Of a stretch of 64,000 bases of DNA, positions 47,012 through 58,607 are shown in pieces. The notes beneath the pieces were generated by a model. It was given only the letters and a program-made list of their open reading frames with translations. It was not told where the DNA came from and ran no database searches. Origin of the DNA: Melghirimyces profundicolus (GTDB lineage: Bacteria; Bacillota; Bacilli; Thermoactinomycetales; DSM-45169); assembly GCF_003054245.1 (NCBI RefSeq), contig NZ_QBKR01000005.1:62001-126000 (forward strand). Reading direction: 5' to 3'. Positions within the stretch are counted from its first letter, which is position 1; each line of letters begins with the position of its first letter. Position numbers and translations under genes: made by a program.

Positions 47012-47227
47012 TTGAAGAAAAATTCCGGTAACCCCTTGCGGACCATGGGACTCGTCGGTACACTCGGCCTGGAAGTGGTGGTGTTCACGCTCATCGGAGT
47101 TTGGGTGGGGCGCAAGCTGGATGCCGTATGGGGCACTCAGCCTGTGATGATGGCGGTCTGTGTGTTGACGGGTCTGGTTTTGGGCTTCGTCAGCGCTGCT
47201 CTGACCCTCCGGTCTTTCATGGATTGA
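47012..47227 (+). CDS. atpZ: AtpZ/AtpI-type small membrane protein of the ATP synthase operon
   Basis: This 71-residue protein has two membrane segments (about 12-33 and 45-67) joined by a basic loop with GVWVGRKLDAVWGTQP, the pattern of the AtpZ family. These proteins stand first in atp operons and are linked to Mg2+ supply or assembly of the c-ring. TTG 47012 is chosen because GGGAGGGCTCCC lies directly upstream; in-frame ATG 46997 overlaps that site. Confidence 0.8.
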   Translation: MKKNSGNPLRTMGLVGTLGLEVVVFTLIGVWVGRKLDAVWGTQPVMMAVCVLTGLVLGFVSAALTLRSFMD

Positions 47228-47310
47228 CGCCGCCGGATCCGGACCCGCCCGGAAACGTTTTGGTGCGCCGGAAATTCTTCCGCGAGGGAGAGTGAAAAAG
47301 GGGGACTTCG

Positions 47311-47706
47311 ATGAAACCGGTGGACTGGCCCCAAGGCCGGATGGTTAACAAGCTGATGTCGGCCTTTCTTGCCCTTCAGGCGGTCCTGTGGTTGTTGACA
47401 CCGCAAAAACCCTTTTTCGCCGGGCTTTTTCTCGGCGGCTTGGTTGGGTTGTACAATATTCACTATCTGGCCCGAAGGTTGCGGCTGTTGGAAGCGTACG
47501 CCTCATCGGGCTCCGGGCGGCGTCCCGGATCCGGGATGGTCAACCGTTTCCTGATGGCGGTCGCGCCGCTTCTGATCGCGGTTCGGTTTCCCGGATGGAT
47601 TGACTGGCGTGCGGTGCTGATCGGCTTGCCCGCCGGGCTGGTTGCCGTCCTGCTGGTTGAGTTTTGGGATGTGCGGAAGAACGCCGCATCCGACGGAAAG
47701 GGGTGA
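47311..47706 (+). CDS. atpI: ATP synthase subunit I
   Basis: This 131-residue protein has four predicted membrane segments, the usual arrangement for AtpI, which helps assemble the c-ring of the Fo sector. Segments FLALQAVLWLLTP, FFAGLFLGGLVGLYNIHYLARRL and AVLIGLPAGLVAVLLVEF are seen. It starts with ATG 47311 and lies 83 bases after atpZ and 7 bases before atpB. Sequence conservation of this family is low, so the assignment leans on position and topology. Confidence 0.85.
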   Translation: MKPVDWPQGRMVNKLMSAFLALQAVLWLLTPQKPFFAGLFLGGLVGLYNIHYLARRLRLLEAYASSGSGRRPGSGMVNRFLMAVAPLLIAVRFPGWIDWRAVLIGLPAGLVAVLLVEFWDVRKNAASDGKG

Positions 47707-47713
47707 AAAACAT

Positions 47714-48460
47714 TTGGAACTGTCGCCGAAAGTGGAGTTTTTGGGGCTGAGTTTTGATGTGCCGGTCATGATCGGCACCGTCTTTACCGCCATCGTGGTC
47801 CTTCTCCTGACCGTTTTGGCCACCCGCAACCCCAAAATGCGTCCCGGGGGGTTGCAAAACCTGGTGGAGATGCTCCTGGATTTCGTCCGGGGGATTTTGA
47901 ACATCAGCTTTGATTCCAAGACGGCGGAGAAATATCTTGGGTTTGCCCTCACCTTGTTTCTCTTCATTTTCATCGCCAACCAACTCGGGGTCATGCTGAT
48001 GGTGACGACGGAGGTCCACCATCCGATTCCCTCCCTGGGGATCACCGGGGATGATCTGGAGGAATCCCACGCGGCTGTCTGGTTCAAGTCTCCGACCGCC
48101 GACCTCAACGTTACCGTTGTGATGGCGGTGGCCATCTCTTTGTTTGCCCACTTCATGGGAATCTTCAGGGATGCGAAGGGGTATTTCTCCCACTACATGC
48201 AGCCCAATCCCCTGATGTTCCCCATCCACCTCGTGGACGAAATCGCCAAACCGACCACCCATGCGTTGCGGTTGTGGGCCAACATCTTTGCCGGGGAGGT
48301 CCTGATCACCATCATGATCACCTACGGCAATCCGCTCACGACGGGAGCACCGCTTTTGGTCTGGCTGGGATACTCGCTCTTTGTCGGCACGATCCAAGCC
48401 TACGTCTTCACCGTGTTGGCTTCGGTATACATTGCGCAGAAAACCGTGCAAGACCACTAA
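47714..48460 (+). CDS. atpB: ATP synthase Fo subunit a
   Basis: The stator subunit a (248 residues) forms the proton half-channels against the c-ring. The essential Arg is in THALRLWANIFAGEVL (about residue 190). Membrane helices are spread along the chain, and the C-terminal GTIQAYVFTVLASVYI is typical. TTG 47714 is chosen with GAAAGGGGTG 8 bases upstream; the open frame upstream overlaps atpI and lacks a site. Confidence 0.95.
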   Translation: MELSPKVEFLGLSFDVPVMIGTVFTAIVVLLLTVLATRNPKMRPGGLQNLVEMLLDFVRGILNISFDSKTAEKYLGFALTLFLFIFIANQLGVMLMVTTEVHHPIPSLGITGDDLEESHAAVWFKSPTADLNVTVVMAVAISLFAHFMGIFRDAKGYFSHYMQPNPLMFPIHLVDEIAKPTTHALRLWANIFAGEVLITIMITYGNPLTTGAPLLVWLGYSLFVGTIQAYVFTVLASVYIAQKTVQDH

Positions 48461-48493
48461 TCTCTCTGATGGATTGAAGGAGGACGTTATATC

Positions 48494-48718
48494 ATGACCA
48501 CCATCGCTGCTGCTCTGATGATCGCCTTTGCCGCCATCGCCGGCGGGATCGGAAACAGTGTCGTCTTCAGCAAGTACCTGGAAGGAATCGCCCGTCAGCC
48601 GGAAGCCCGCGGCACCCTGTTCGGTCAAATGTTCATCGGGATCGGTCTGGTCGAGGCCGTGCCGATCATTTCCGTGGCCTTCGGGATCCTCGTCCTGCTG
48701 GGCGTTTTCGGCGGCTGA
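48494..48718 (+). CDS. atpE: ATP synthase Fo subunit c
   Basis: The c-ring subunit has 74 residues and two membrane helices joined by the polar loop ARQPEA. The ion-carrying Glu54 lies in GIGLVEAVPII. The polar neighbours typical of sodium-binding c subunits are not evident, so proton coupling is likely. ATG 48494 follows GAAGGAGGACGTTATATC. Confidence 0.96.
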   Translation: MTTIAAALMIAFAAIAGGIGNSVVFSKYLEGIARQPEARGTLFGQMFIGIGLVEAVPIISVAFGILVLLGVFGG

Positions 48719-48820
48719 GACTCATCTCTCTGGCGGGGGAGGAATGCCTTTCCCCGCCTTGCTTACTGTAAAAGTACAAGTACCCGTGAAGCGATTGGCA
48801 ACGGAAGGGAGTGACTCGCG

Positions 48821-49306
48821 TTGGAACTGAGTCTGGGCACCATGCTCTTTCAGCTGGTCACGTTTATCATCCTGATGCTCCTGGTTTCCAAATTCGCCCT
48901 CCGTCCGATGCTGGGCGTCTTGAAACAGCGTCAGGATTATATCGATAAACAGATTTCCACTGCGGAGGAAAACCGCAAAGAGGCCGAAAAAATGGCCGAA
49001 AAACAGAAAGAAGCCCTGAATGAAGCCCGCCGGGAAGCCAAGGAAATTTTGGAACGGGCCAAGGCACAGAAGGACCGCGAGGCGGAAGAGATCATCAAGG
49101 AAGCCCGCGAACGGGCCGAGCGGATGTTGCAGGACGCCAAGTCCGAAATCGCCTCGGAGAAGGAAAAAGCCCTGAAGGAACTCCGGGACGAGGTGGGACA
49201 TCTCACGGTTCTCCTGGCTTCCAAAGTGATGGAAAAGGAACTGGATTCCAAAGACCAGTCGAAACTGGTGGACCGCTATCTTGAACGGGTAGGCGAATTG
49301 CAATGA
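48821..49306 (+). CDS. atpF: ATP synthase Fo subunit b
   Basis: This 161-residue subunit forms the peripheral stalk. One N-terminal membrane helix (MLFQLVTFIILMLLVSKFAL) is followed by a long charged coiled coil rich in Ala, Glu, Lys and Arg. The start is TTG 48821 after GGAAGGGAGTGACTCGCG. The end overlaps atpH by 4 bases (ATGA). Confidence 0.95.
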   Translation: MELSLGTMLFQLVTFIILMLLVSKFALRPMLGVLKQRQDYIDKQISTAEENRKEAEKMAEKQKEALNEARREAKEILERAKAQKDREAEEIIKEARERAERMLQDAKSEIASEKEKALKELRDEVGHLTVLLASKVMEKELDSKDQSKLVDRYLERVGELQ

Positions 49307-49848
49307 GCCGTTCCATCATCGCCAAGCGGTACGCCAAAGCCCTGTTTGAGTCGGCGAAAGAGCGGGGGTTGCTGGACCAGGTGGAACAGGAATGGCAGTC
49401 CGTTGCCGATGCCTGGAAAGGGAGCGGCGATCTCAGGGGTTGGGTGTCCCACCCCAAGGTGACGGCTCCTCAGAAGAAAGAGGTGTGGGACCGCCTTCTT
49501 CCGGATCTCTCCGACCTGACCCGGAACCTTCTCCATCTTCTCATCGATCGCAACCGGGAGGACGCCATCGCGCCGATCGGAACCGAGTACAAGGCCCTCG
49601 CCCATGAAGCGAAAGGGATCGCCGAGGCGGAAGTGGTGACTGCCACGCCTCTTTCCAAGGAAGACGAGAAGGAACTGATCGCCGTTTTTCAACAAATGAT
49701 CGGAAAGACACTGGTGATCACCAACCGCGTGGACTCCGACATCCTGGGCGGCGTCATCGTCCGGATCGGCGACCGGCTGTATGACGGCAGCCTCGTCAAC
49801 AAACTGAAACGGTTTCGAAAACAACTGACCGCATCCCGCGTCGGATAA
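49303..49848 (+). CDS. atpH: ATP synthase F1 subunit delta
   Basis: This stalk-cap subunit of 181 residues joins subunit b to the F1 head. N-terminal IIAKRYAKALFESAKERGLLDQVEQEW and the C-terminal signature VVTATPLSKEDEKELIAVFQQ, DSDILGGVIVRIGDRLYDGSLVNKL are as in the OSCP/delta family. It overlaps atpF by 4 bases. Confidence 0.96.
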   Translation: MSRSIIAKRYAKALFESAKERGLLDQVEQEWQSVADAWKGSGDLRGWVSHPKVTAPQKKEVWDRLLPDLSDLTRNLLHLLIDRNREDAIAPIGTEYKALAHEAKGIAEAEVVTATPLSKEDEKELIAVFQQMIGKTLVITNRVDSDILGGVIVRIGDRLYDGSLVNKLKRFRKQLTASRVG

Positions 49849-51393
<1,545 letters not shown>

Positions 51394-51484
51394 TCGAGTT
51401 TCAAGTCGCGGCAACACCGGCCCCGGCAGCCTCCCGGGATGACGGCGGCCGGCCGCCCGACGGAGGAAAGGCGGTGAGGATGGA

Positions 51485-52357
51485 ATGGCTGAAAGCATGC
51501 GGGATATCAAACGGAAGATCCGCTCCGTTCAAAATATGAAGCAGATCACCAAGGCCTTTGAAATGGTGTCGGCAGCCAAGTTGCGCCGGGCCCAGGAACA
51601 GGCCGAGTCTGCCCGACCGTACGCGGACAAGATCCGGGAAGTGATCGCTTCGGTGGCCTCCGGAACCCAGGGTGTGAAGCACCCCATGTTGGTCTCCCGG
51701 CCCGTGAAAAAAACGGGCTACCTGGTGATCACCTCCGACCGGGGGCTCGCCGGCGGGTTCAATGCCAACCTGTTACGCACCCTGGTCAAAACCGTGGCCG
51801 AACGTCACCGGAGCAAAGAGGAATACGTCATTTTCGTCATCGGCCGGAAGGGAAGGGAATTCCTGAAACGCCGGGGTTATCCGGTGATCGGAGAAGTGAC
51901 GGGGCTTGCCGACAGCCCGGAGTTCAGCGACATCAAACAGATCGCATCCAAGGCGGTCGGGATGTACGCGGACGAAGAGTACGACGAGCTTTACCTTCTC
52001 TACAACGAATTCATCAATCCGGTGACCCAGCGTCCCGTGGAAAAGCGTCTTCTGCCCCTTTCGGACATGAAAAATACTGAGGCGGCCAGCGGGCCGAAAG
52101 CCCTGTACGAATATGAGCCTTCCGCTGAGGAAGTGCTGGCGGAACTCTTGCCCCGCTATGCGGAGACCCTGATCTACAGCGCGCTCCTGGAGTCCAAGGC
52201 AAGCGAGCACGGAGCCCGGATGACGGCGATGGGCAACGCTTCCGACAATGCTTCGGATATGATCGGCACCTACACCCTGCAGTACAACCGGGCACGGCAG
52301 GCTGCCATCACCCAGGAGCTGGCCGAAATTGTGGGAGGAGCCAGCGCTCTCGAATGA
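51485..52357 (+). CDS. atpG: ATP synthase F1 subunit gamma
   Basis: The rotating central shaft subunit has 290 residues. The N-terminal helix [27 protein letters not shown] and C-terminal helix [41 protein letters not shown] form the coiled coil. The middle domain has [20 protein letters not shown] 51485 is near a GGTGAGGATGG site; ATG 51497 is a possible internal alternative. Confidence 0.97.
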   Translation: MAESMRDIKRKIRSVQNMKQITKAFEMVSAAKLRRAQEQAESARPYADKIREVIASVASGTQGVKHPMLVSRPVKKTGYLVITSDRGLAGGFNANLLRTLVKTVAERHRSKEEYVIFVIGRKGREFLKRRGYPVIGEVTGLADSPEFSDIKQIASKAVGMYADEEYDELYLLYNEFINPVTQRPVEKRLLPLSDMKNTEAASGPKALYEYEPSAEEVLAELLPRYAETLIYSALLESKASEHGARMTAMGNASDNASDMIGTYTLQYNRARQAAITQELAEIVGGASALE

Positions 52358-52436
52358 AGGCGGACAACCCCGCATAAAACCTGATTTTCCAACGTTGACT
52401 CCCGTGGTGGAGCACGGGAGTCCACCTGCAGTTTAA

Positions 52437-53858
<1,422 letters not shown>

Positions 53859-53881
53859 CGGGCCGGAAGGAGAGAACGTCC

Positions 53882-54286
53882 GTGAGTACCATGCAGTTGG
53901 ACATCGTGACACCTGAGCGGAAAGTGTACTCGGAACAGGTGGAGATGGTCATCGCCCGTGCCGCCGAAGGCGACATCGGGATCCTTCCCAACCATTCTCC
54001 TTTTGTCAGCCCGCTCAAAATCACGGCGGTCAAAGTAAAAAAAGGCGGGGAGGAGTTTCTCGTCGCTGTCAGCGGAGGTTTCATCGAAGTTCGGGGCGGC
54101 ACGGTCACCATTCTGGCCGAAGCTGCCGAACTGCCGGATGAAATCGACGTCGAGCGGGCCAAAAAGGCCAAAAAGCGCGCCGAGGAGCGCCTGGCCGACA
54201 AGCAGAGGGAAGACATCGACTTTAAACGGGCCGAGATCGCCCTTCAAAAGGCGACGGTACGGATCCAGGTCGGAAAAAGCGGATGA
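53882..54286 (+). CDS. atpC: ATP synthase F1 subunit epsilon
   Basis: This subunit of 134 residues links the shaft to the c-ring and can inhibit ATP hydrolysis. The N-terminal beta-sandwich has LDIVTPERKVYSEQVEMVI, GDIGILPNHSPFVSPLKI and SGGFIEVRGGTVTILAEAAE. The C-terminal helix hairpin is rich in Ala, Arg, Lys and Glu. The start is GTG 53882 after GGAAGGAGAGAACGTCC. A terminator ends the operon. Confidence 0.96.
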   Translation: MSTMQLDIVTPERKVYSEQVEMVIARAAEGDIGILPNHSPFVSPLKITAVKVKKGGEEFLVAVSGGFIEVRGGTVTILAEAAELPDEIDVERAKKAKKRAEERLADKQREDIDFKRAEIALQKATVRIQVGKSG

Positions 54287-54301
54287 AAGTCCGGGCAGAG
54301 G

Positions 54302-54333
54302 AGCAACCCATCCACATGGGTTGCTTTTTTCTT
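54302..54333 (+). terminator. Rho-independent terminator of the atp operon
   Basis: The stem AGCAACCCA / TGGGTTGCT with loop TCCACA is followed by TTTTTCTTT, 15 bases after the atpC stop. Confidence 0.92.
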
Positions 54334-54373
54334 TGCCTTTTTGAAAGGGGCGGTGGGAGAACAGGAGAAACTG

Positions 54374-54488
54374 TGCTAAAATACCATAGTACCAAGACAA
54401 TATATCACGAAAATTGAAAGCGCATTCATAAAATAAAACAGCGAATGCCTGCCATCTTATGGAATCGTCATAACACTTTTGATATAAT
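54374..54488 (+). promoter_or_regulatory. nuo operon promoter region with a perfect cre match
   Basis: Two extended -10 elements are visible: TGCTAAAAT (about 54374-54382) and TGATATAAT (54480-54488). Between them, TGAAAGCGCATTCA (54415-54428) matches all 8 conserved bases of the CcpA cre pattern TGNAANCGNNNNCA. It is downstream of the first promoter and upstream of the second, so CcpA could act as roadblock or modulator. The regulation is inferred. Confidence 0.5.
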
Positions 54489-54552
54489 CAAAAACCGGAA
54501 TGAAGTGATTCTTGTAATCATTCTGCTATCGGGAAGGTGGGGGGAAACCAAC

Positions 54553-54927
54553 ATGGATCTTGCCGCGGATTATGTCACGATCGTCGCTTTCATCCTGATC
54601 GGCCTGGCATTGCCCGCCGCCTCACTGACGGCGGGGCGCTGGCTCAGGCCTCACAAGCCGACCGCGTCCAAGGCGATCACCTACGAGAGCGGCGTGGACC
54701 CCACGGGAGACAGCCGGGTGCAATTCAACGTACGGTATTACTTGTTTGCTCTTCTCTTCGTGATCTTTGACGTAGAGACGGTGTTTCTGTATCCCTGGGC
54801 TGTGGCATACGATGACTTGAGGGCGGACGTCGGCCTGTTTATCCTGGTGGAAATGCTGATCTTCGTTCTCTTTTTGGTGATCGGTCTCATCTACGCCTGG
54901 AAAAAGAAGGTGTTGGAATGGACATAA
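54553..54927 (+). CDS. nuoA: NADH-quinone oxidoreductase subunit A
   Basis: This complex I membrane subunit of 124 residues has three helices. The conserved loop [22 protein letters not shown] and [19 protein letters not shown] are diagnostic. The start ATG 54553 ([11 protein letters not shown]) follows GGAAGGTGGGGGGAAACC; the upstream open frame contains the promoter and is not coding. The 3' end overlaps nuoB by 10 bases. Confidence 0.95.
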   Translation: MDLAADYVTIVAFILIGLALPAASLTAGRWLRPHKPTASKAITYESGVDPTGDSRVQFNVRYYLFALLFVIFDVETVFLYPWAVAYDDLRADVGLFILVEMLIFVLFLVIGLIYAWKKKVLEWT

Positions 54928-55436
54928 ATCGGGAAGGGATCCTTCCGGTGGAGGAAGAAGAGTTGAAGCGGAACGTCTTCACCACCACGCTGGAGAACGT
55001 CAAGGCATGGGCGCGCAGTAATTCGCTGTGGCCCATGACCTTCGGCCTTGCCTGCTGCGCGATCGAAATGATGGGAACCGGAGCGGCCCACTACGATCTG
55101 GACCGGTTCGGCTCATTCTTCCGCGCTTCGCCGCGACAATCGGACGTCATGATCGTGGCGGGAACGGTCACCAAAAAGATGGGGCCTCTCCTGCGGCGCC
55201 TGTACGATCAGATGCCGGAGCCCAAATGGGTGATTTCCATGGGCTCCTGTGCGACGGCGGGAGGCCCCTACGTCAAATCCTATTCGGTGATCAAAGGGGT
55301 GGACCAGATCGTCCCCGTGGATGTGTACATTCCGGGTTGTCCTCCCAATCCCGCGGCTCTGATTTACGGTATCAACAAATTGCAAGAAAAAATTCGTTAT
55401 GAAGCGAGAACCGGGAGGAAGGTGACCGATCGTTGA
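54918..55436 (+). CDS. nuoB: NADH-quinone oxidoreductase subunit B
   Basis: This 172-residue subunit carries cluster N2, the last iron-sulfur centre before quinone. The four ligands are visible: Cys46 and Cys47 in [13 protein letters not shown], Cys111 in [10 protein letters not shown] and Cys141 in PGCPPNP. Its partner in forming the quinone site, NuoD, is not encoded in the operon. It overlaps nuoA by 10 and nuoC by 4 bases. Confidence 0.97.
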   Translation: MDINREGILPVEEEELKRNVFTTTLENVKAWARSNSLWPMTFGLACCAIEMMGTGAAHYDLDRFGSFFRASPRQSDVMIVAGTVTKKMGPLLRRLYDQMPEPKWVISMGSCATAGGPYVKSYSVIKGVDQIVPVDVYIPGCPPNPAALIYGINKLQEKIRYEARTGRKVTDR

Positions 55437-56197
55437 GCGGGTGTGACGGAGAGAAAAAAGAAACCCCGGAGCCGGTGGAAACGAAAAAGGAGCAACGGGA
55501 GGGAGGGCGGAACGGAACCGAAGCGGATCCGGAACCAAAGGCCGGGAAGCCGGAGGCGGACTCCGTGGATCATTCCGGCAGGAAAAAGGAGGAGCCCCCG
55601 GAGAAAACCGAAGGGGCTGCCCGGGCCGCCAAAGCGGCAGCCGCAGCGAAGCCCCGGGCCGCCGCTGCGAAGAAAAGGCCGGCGGCAAAGAAGAAGCCGG
55701 AAAAACCGCCGGAACCGTCTCCCAAGCAACCGTTGCTGGATTCCTTTGTGACGCGGTTGAAAGAAAAGGTGGGAGACAAGGCGGTGAAGGATTCCTTCAT
55801 CAACCGTCCCGACGGCCACCGACCCGTGATCGTGGCGTTACCGGATGCGTGGCCGGAGTCGGCCCGACTGTTGCGCCACGAGGAGGATCTGCAGTTTGAC
55901 TACCTTCAGAACCTGTCTGGGGTGGATGATGAGGATCACATGGAAGTGGTGTATCATCTCGTTTCGTTGAAACACGGTCATTCGTTGTGCGTCAAAGTGA
56001 AGACGGAACGGGAAGATCCCCAAGTTCCGTCGGTGACGGGGGTTTGGGCCGCAGCCGATTGGCATGAGCGGGAAGTTTATGATCTGTTGGGAATCCGATT
56101 TCCGGGTCACCCCAACCTGAAACGGATTCTGATGCCGGATGACTGGGTGGGCCATCCGCTGCGGAAAGATTACGAGCCCTACGACCGGGAGATCTGA
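55433..56197 (+). CDS. nuoC: NADH-quinone oxidoreductase subunit C with a long charged N-terminal extension
   Basis: The protein has 254 residues. The true NuoC domain covers about 103-254, with [63 protein letters not shown] in sequence and the end [10 protein letters not shown]. The first ~100 residues are low-complexity: acidic and polar at first, then Ala/Lys/Pro-rich (histone H1-like). Similar charged extensions occur in other Bacillales NuoC. TTG 55433 overlaps the nuoB stop (TTGA) after GGGAGGAAGG. The C-terminus is complete and has its own stop, so any loss of nuoD lies downstream of it. Confidence 0.94.
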   Translation: MSGCDGEKKETPEPVETKKEQREGGRNGTEADPEPKAGKPEADSVDHSGRKKEEPPEKTEGAARAAKAAAAAKPRAAAAKKRPAAKKKPEKPPEPSPKQPLLDSFVTRLKEKVGDKAVKDSFINRPDGHRPVIVALPDAWPESARLLRHEEDLQFDYLQNLSGVDDEDHMEVVYHLVSLKHGHSLCVKVKTEREDPQVPSVTGVWAAADWHEREVYDLLGIRFPGHPNLKRILMPDDWVGHPLRKDYEPYDREI

Positions 56198-56321
56198 AGG
56201 ATAAAAAAAACAAGCGACCGGTTGGGTTGAATCGGAGGAGGGGGCGGGCCCGCGGCCCGATCCGGTGATACCCGTTGACCTTGGACTTCAATCACCGACG
56301 TTTGGGGAGGTGGATGAACAC
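56198..56321. other. Scar-like gap where nuoD is expected
   Basis: Only 124 bases separate nuoC from nuoH; nuoD normally lies here and needs more than 1 kb. The gap holds a strong ribosome site CGGAGGAGGGGG (about 56232-56243) with no start codon at working distance, then the palindrome-like CGGGCCCGCGGCCCG (56244-56258), then codons for FGEVD near 56300, which recall the usual NuoD C-terminus GEVDR. This looks like an internal deletion of nuoD, real or from assembly. Confidence 0.6.
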
Positions 56322-57290
56322 GTGAGTGGATGGACCTTTCTTGGTCCGGCAGTCCTTCTGTTGGTGGTCCTCGGTTTTGTCACCTTTTCCATTTTGTTTG
56401 AGCGGAAAGTGATCGGTTGGATGCAGGCGCGGATCGGACCCAACCGGGTGGGACCCTGGGGCCTGTTGCAAACGGTGGCCGACATTTTCAAACTCCTGGT
56501 CAAAGAGGACACCGTACCGGCCAAGGCGGACCGGCCGCTTTTTAAAGCGGCACCGGTGATCGCGTTTGTGCCGTCCTTCGTCATCCTGGCGGTCATTCCG
56601 TTCAGCGAAGGGCTGGTGTTCGCCGATATCGGCGTGGGTCTCTTGTATTATATCGCCGTATCCAGCATCACGACGATCGGAATCCTCGCCGGGGGCTGGG
56701 CTTCCAACAATAAATATGCCCTCCTGGGCGCGATGCGGTCCGTCGCCCAGATGATCAGTTACGAAATTCCCCTGGTGATGTCGGTGGCGGGGGTGGTGAT
56801 GGCAGCCGGATCCCTGAACCTGACGGCGATTGTGGAAGCCCAGGAGAAAGTTTGGTTCATCGTCCCCCAGATCATCGGTTTCGCCGTCTTTTTCACGGCT
56901 TCCCTCGCCGAACTGAACCGGACCCCCTTCGATCTCCCGGAGGCGGAATCGGAACTGGTGGCCGGTTATCATGTGGAGTACAGCGGGTTTCGGTTCGCTT
57001 TCTTCATGCTGACGGAGTACGTTTATGTCTTTGCCATGGCGGCACTGACGACTGTATTGTTTCTCGGGGGGTGGAACCCGCTTTTCGGCTTGGATTTCAT
57101 TCCGCCGATTCTGTGGTTCGCACTCAAATTCGGCCTGATCGTCTTTTCGCTGATCTGGATCCGGGCCACCCTCCCCCGGATCCGGATGGACCAGCTGATG
57201 CAACTCGGTTGGAAGGTGCTCCTTCCTTTGGCTCTTTTCAATATTTTTTTATCGGCCATCCTGAAGGAAGTGCTCAGCGGGCTGTACTGA
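56322..57290 (+). CDS. nuoH: NADH-quinone oxidoreductase subunit H
   Basis: This membrane subunit of 322 residues forms the entrance of the quinone channel. FSILFERKVIGWMQARIGPNRVGPWGLLQ, FKLLVKEDTVPAKADRPLFKAAP, ELNRTPFDLPEAESELVAGYHVEYSG in order, and the C-terminal RIRMDQLMQLGWKVLLPLAL are all family hallmarks. GTG 56322 follows GGGGAGGTGG at 9 bases; an in-frame GTG at 56265 would add residues not found in the family. Confidence 0.95.
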   Translation: MSGWTFLGPAVLLLVVLGFVTFSILFERKVIGWMQARIGPNRVGPWGLLQTVADIFKLLVKEDTVPAKADRPLFKAAPVIAFVPSFVILAVIPFSEGLVFADIGVGLLYYIAVSSITTIGILAGGWASNNKYALLGAMRSVAQMISYEIPLVMSVAGVVMAAGSLNLTAIVEAQEKVWFIVPQIIGFAVFFTASLAELNRTPFDLPEAESELVAGYHVEYSGFRFAFFMLTEYVYVFAMAALTTVLFLGGWNPLFGLDFIPPILWFALKFGLIVFSLIWIRATLPRIRMDQLMQLGWKVLLPLALFNIFLSAILKEVLSGLY

Positions 57291-57315
57291 TACTGACAAG
57301 GATGGAGGGATGGAG

Positions 57316-57756
57316 ATGAAGGGTCTCCTCAAAGGGATGGGCGTCACCCTGAAAACGATGACCAAGAAAAAGGTGACCCACAAATACCCCGACGAACCCA
57401 TACGGATGCCGGACCGGTTCCGGGGCATCCAGCATTTCGATCCGGAAAAGTGCATTGTCTGCAACCAGTGCGTCCGGGTATGTCCCACAGACTGCATCTC
57501 GCTGACCGGTCGGAAACACCCGGACCCCGGAAAGCGGGGAAAAATCATCGACACCTACGACATCAACTTCGAGATCTGCATCCTCTGCGATCTCTGTACG
57601 GAGGTTTGCCCCACCGAAGCGGTGGTGATGACCCGGAATTTCGAGTTGGCCACCTACACCCGGGACGATCTTTATAAAAACCTGGAGTGGCTTCATGAAA
57701 ACGACTCCGGTATCCGGAGCGAGAACAACCTCAATGCCCGGGGTGTGAAAAAGTGA
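57316..57756 (+). CDS. nuoI: NADH-quinone oxidoreductase subunit I
   Basis: This 146-residue subunit carries clusters N6a and N6b. The ferredoxin motifs are CIVCNQCVRVCPTDC (Cys46, 49, 52, then Cys56) and CILCDLCTEVCP (Cys88, 91, 94, 98). ATG 57316 is chosen because GGAGGG ends 6 bases upstream; ATG 57310 directly abuts that site. The stop overlaps nuoJ by 4 bases. Confidence 0.96.
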   Translation: MKGLLKGMGVTLKTMTKKKVTHKYPDEPIRMPDRFRGIQHFDPEKCIVCNQCVRVCPTDCISLTGRKHPDPGKRGKIIDTYDINFEICILCDLCTEVCPTEAVVMTRNFELATYTRDDLYKNLEWLHENDSGIRSENNLNARGVKK

Positions 57757-58262
57757 TCCAGGTCAGCGGGGAGTTTATTGCTTTTTTTGTGGTGTCCTGC
57801 TTTGTCATCGGCGGAGCGGTGTTTATGATCCATTTGGTACGGGTCGTTCATATGGTGTTGGCCCTGGCCTTTTCCCTGCTTGGGATCGCGGGGATATACG
57901 TCCTTTTGAACGCGGAATTTCTGGCGGTGGTGCAGGTTCTGATCTATACGGGAGCCGTCTCCATCCTCATGCTTTTCGGGATCATGCTGACGCGACACCG
58001 GGACCGGGAGGAAGAAGGGACCCGCCTGTGGCACAGCGTGATCAGTTTTGTGGGAGTGGGCGCGTTATTCGGCATCCTGATCCATACGATCTACCATACC
58101 CCATTCGCCGGCCGGACGGCCGAGGTGGAACACTACTCGACCGCCAGGCTGGGGGAGACGGTTTTCAAGAAGTACGTGATTCCCTTTGAAGCCGTTTCGG
58201 TCCTCCTGCTGGTGGCCCTGGTGGGAGCCGTGATCCTGGCGGGAAAGGAGCGGAACACATGA
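57753..58262 (+). CDS. nuoJ: NADH-quinone oxidoreductase subunit J
   Basis: This 169-residue membrane subunit has five helices. The conserved piece [47 protein letters not shown] spans about residues 30-78 and includes the AEFLAxxQVLIYxGAVxxL signature. GTG 57753 overlaps the nuoI stop; the end overlaps nuoK by 4 bases. Confidence 0.96.
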   Translation: MIQVSGEFIAFFVVSCFVIGGAVFMIHLVRVVHMVLALAFSLLGIAGIYVLLNAEFLAVVQVLIYTGAVSILMLFGIMLTRHRDREEEGTRLWHSVISFVGVGALFGILIHTIYHTPFAGRTAEVEHYSTARLGETVFKKYVIPFEAVSVLLLVALVGAVILAGKERNT

Positions 58263-58567
58263 TGGCGGTCACTTCCTATCTCGCTCTGGGGGCCATTTTG
58301 TTCTGCGTCGGGCTGTTTGGGGTACTGACCAAAAGGAATGCTGTGATGGTCCTTTTCTGCATTGAACTGATGCTGAACGCCGCCAACATCAATTTGGTGG
58401 CTTTCTCCAAGTACGGGTTGCACGCCAACCAGACCGGGCAGGTCTTCACCCTGTTCACGATCACGGTGGCGGCGGCGGAAGCGGCGGTGGGGGTGGCGAT
58501 CCTGTTTGCTCTTTACCGGAACCGAAACACCGTCAAAGCGGACCGTTACGATACGATGAAGGGCTGA
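58259..58567 (+). CDS. nuoK: NADH-quinone oxidoreductase subunit K
   Basis: This 102-residue subunit has three helices and belongs to the MrpC-like antiporter family. The two buried Glu residues are in [19 protein letters not shown] and [21 protein letters not shown]. The ATG at 58259 overlaps nuoJ (ATGA); ATG 58262 is adjacent. Confidence 0.96.
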   Translation: MMAVTSYLALGAILFCVGLFGVLTKRNAVMVLFCIELMLNAANINLVAFSKYGLHANQTGQVFTLFTITVAAAEAAVGVAILFALYRNRNTVKADRYDTMKG

Positions 58568-58607
58568 GCCAGCCTGTCAAACCAAAGGAAGAAGGACGGG
58601 TGATCCC

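Noticed and set aside
56269-56325. A short frame ending at the GTGA overlap with nuoH, tested as a possible end of nuoD
   Set aside because: It has an upstream stop and its translation does not resemble NuoD; the nuoH-frame FGEVD is the only hint of NuoD, and it is too short to call a pseudogene.
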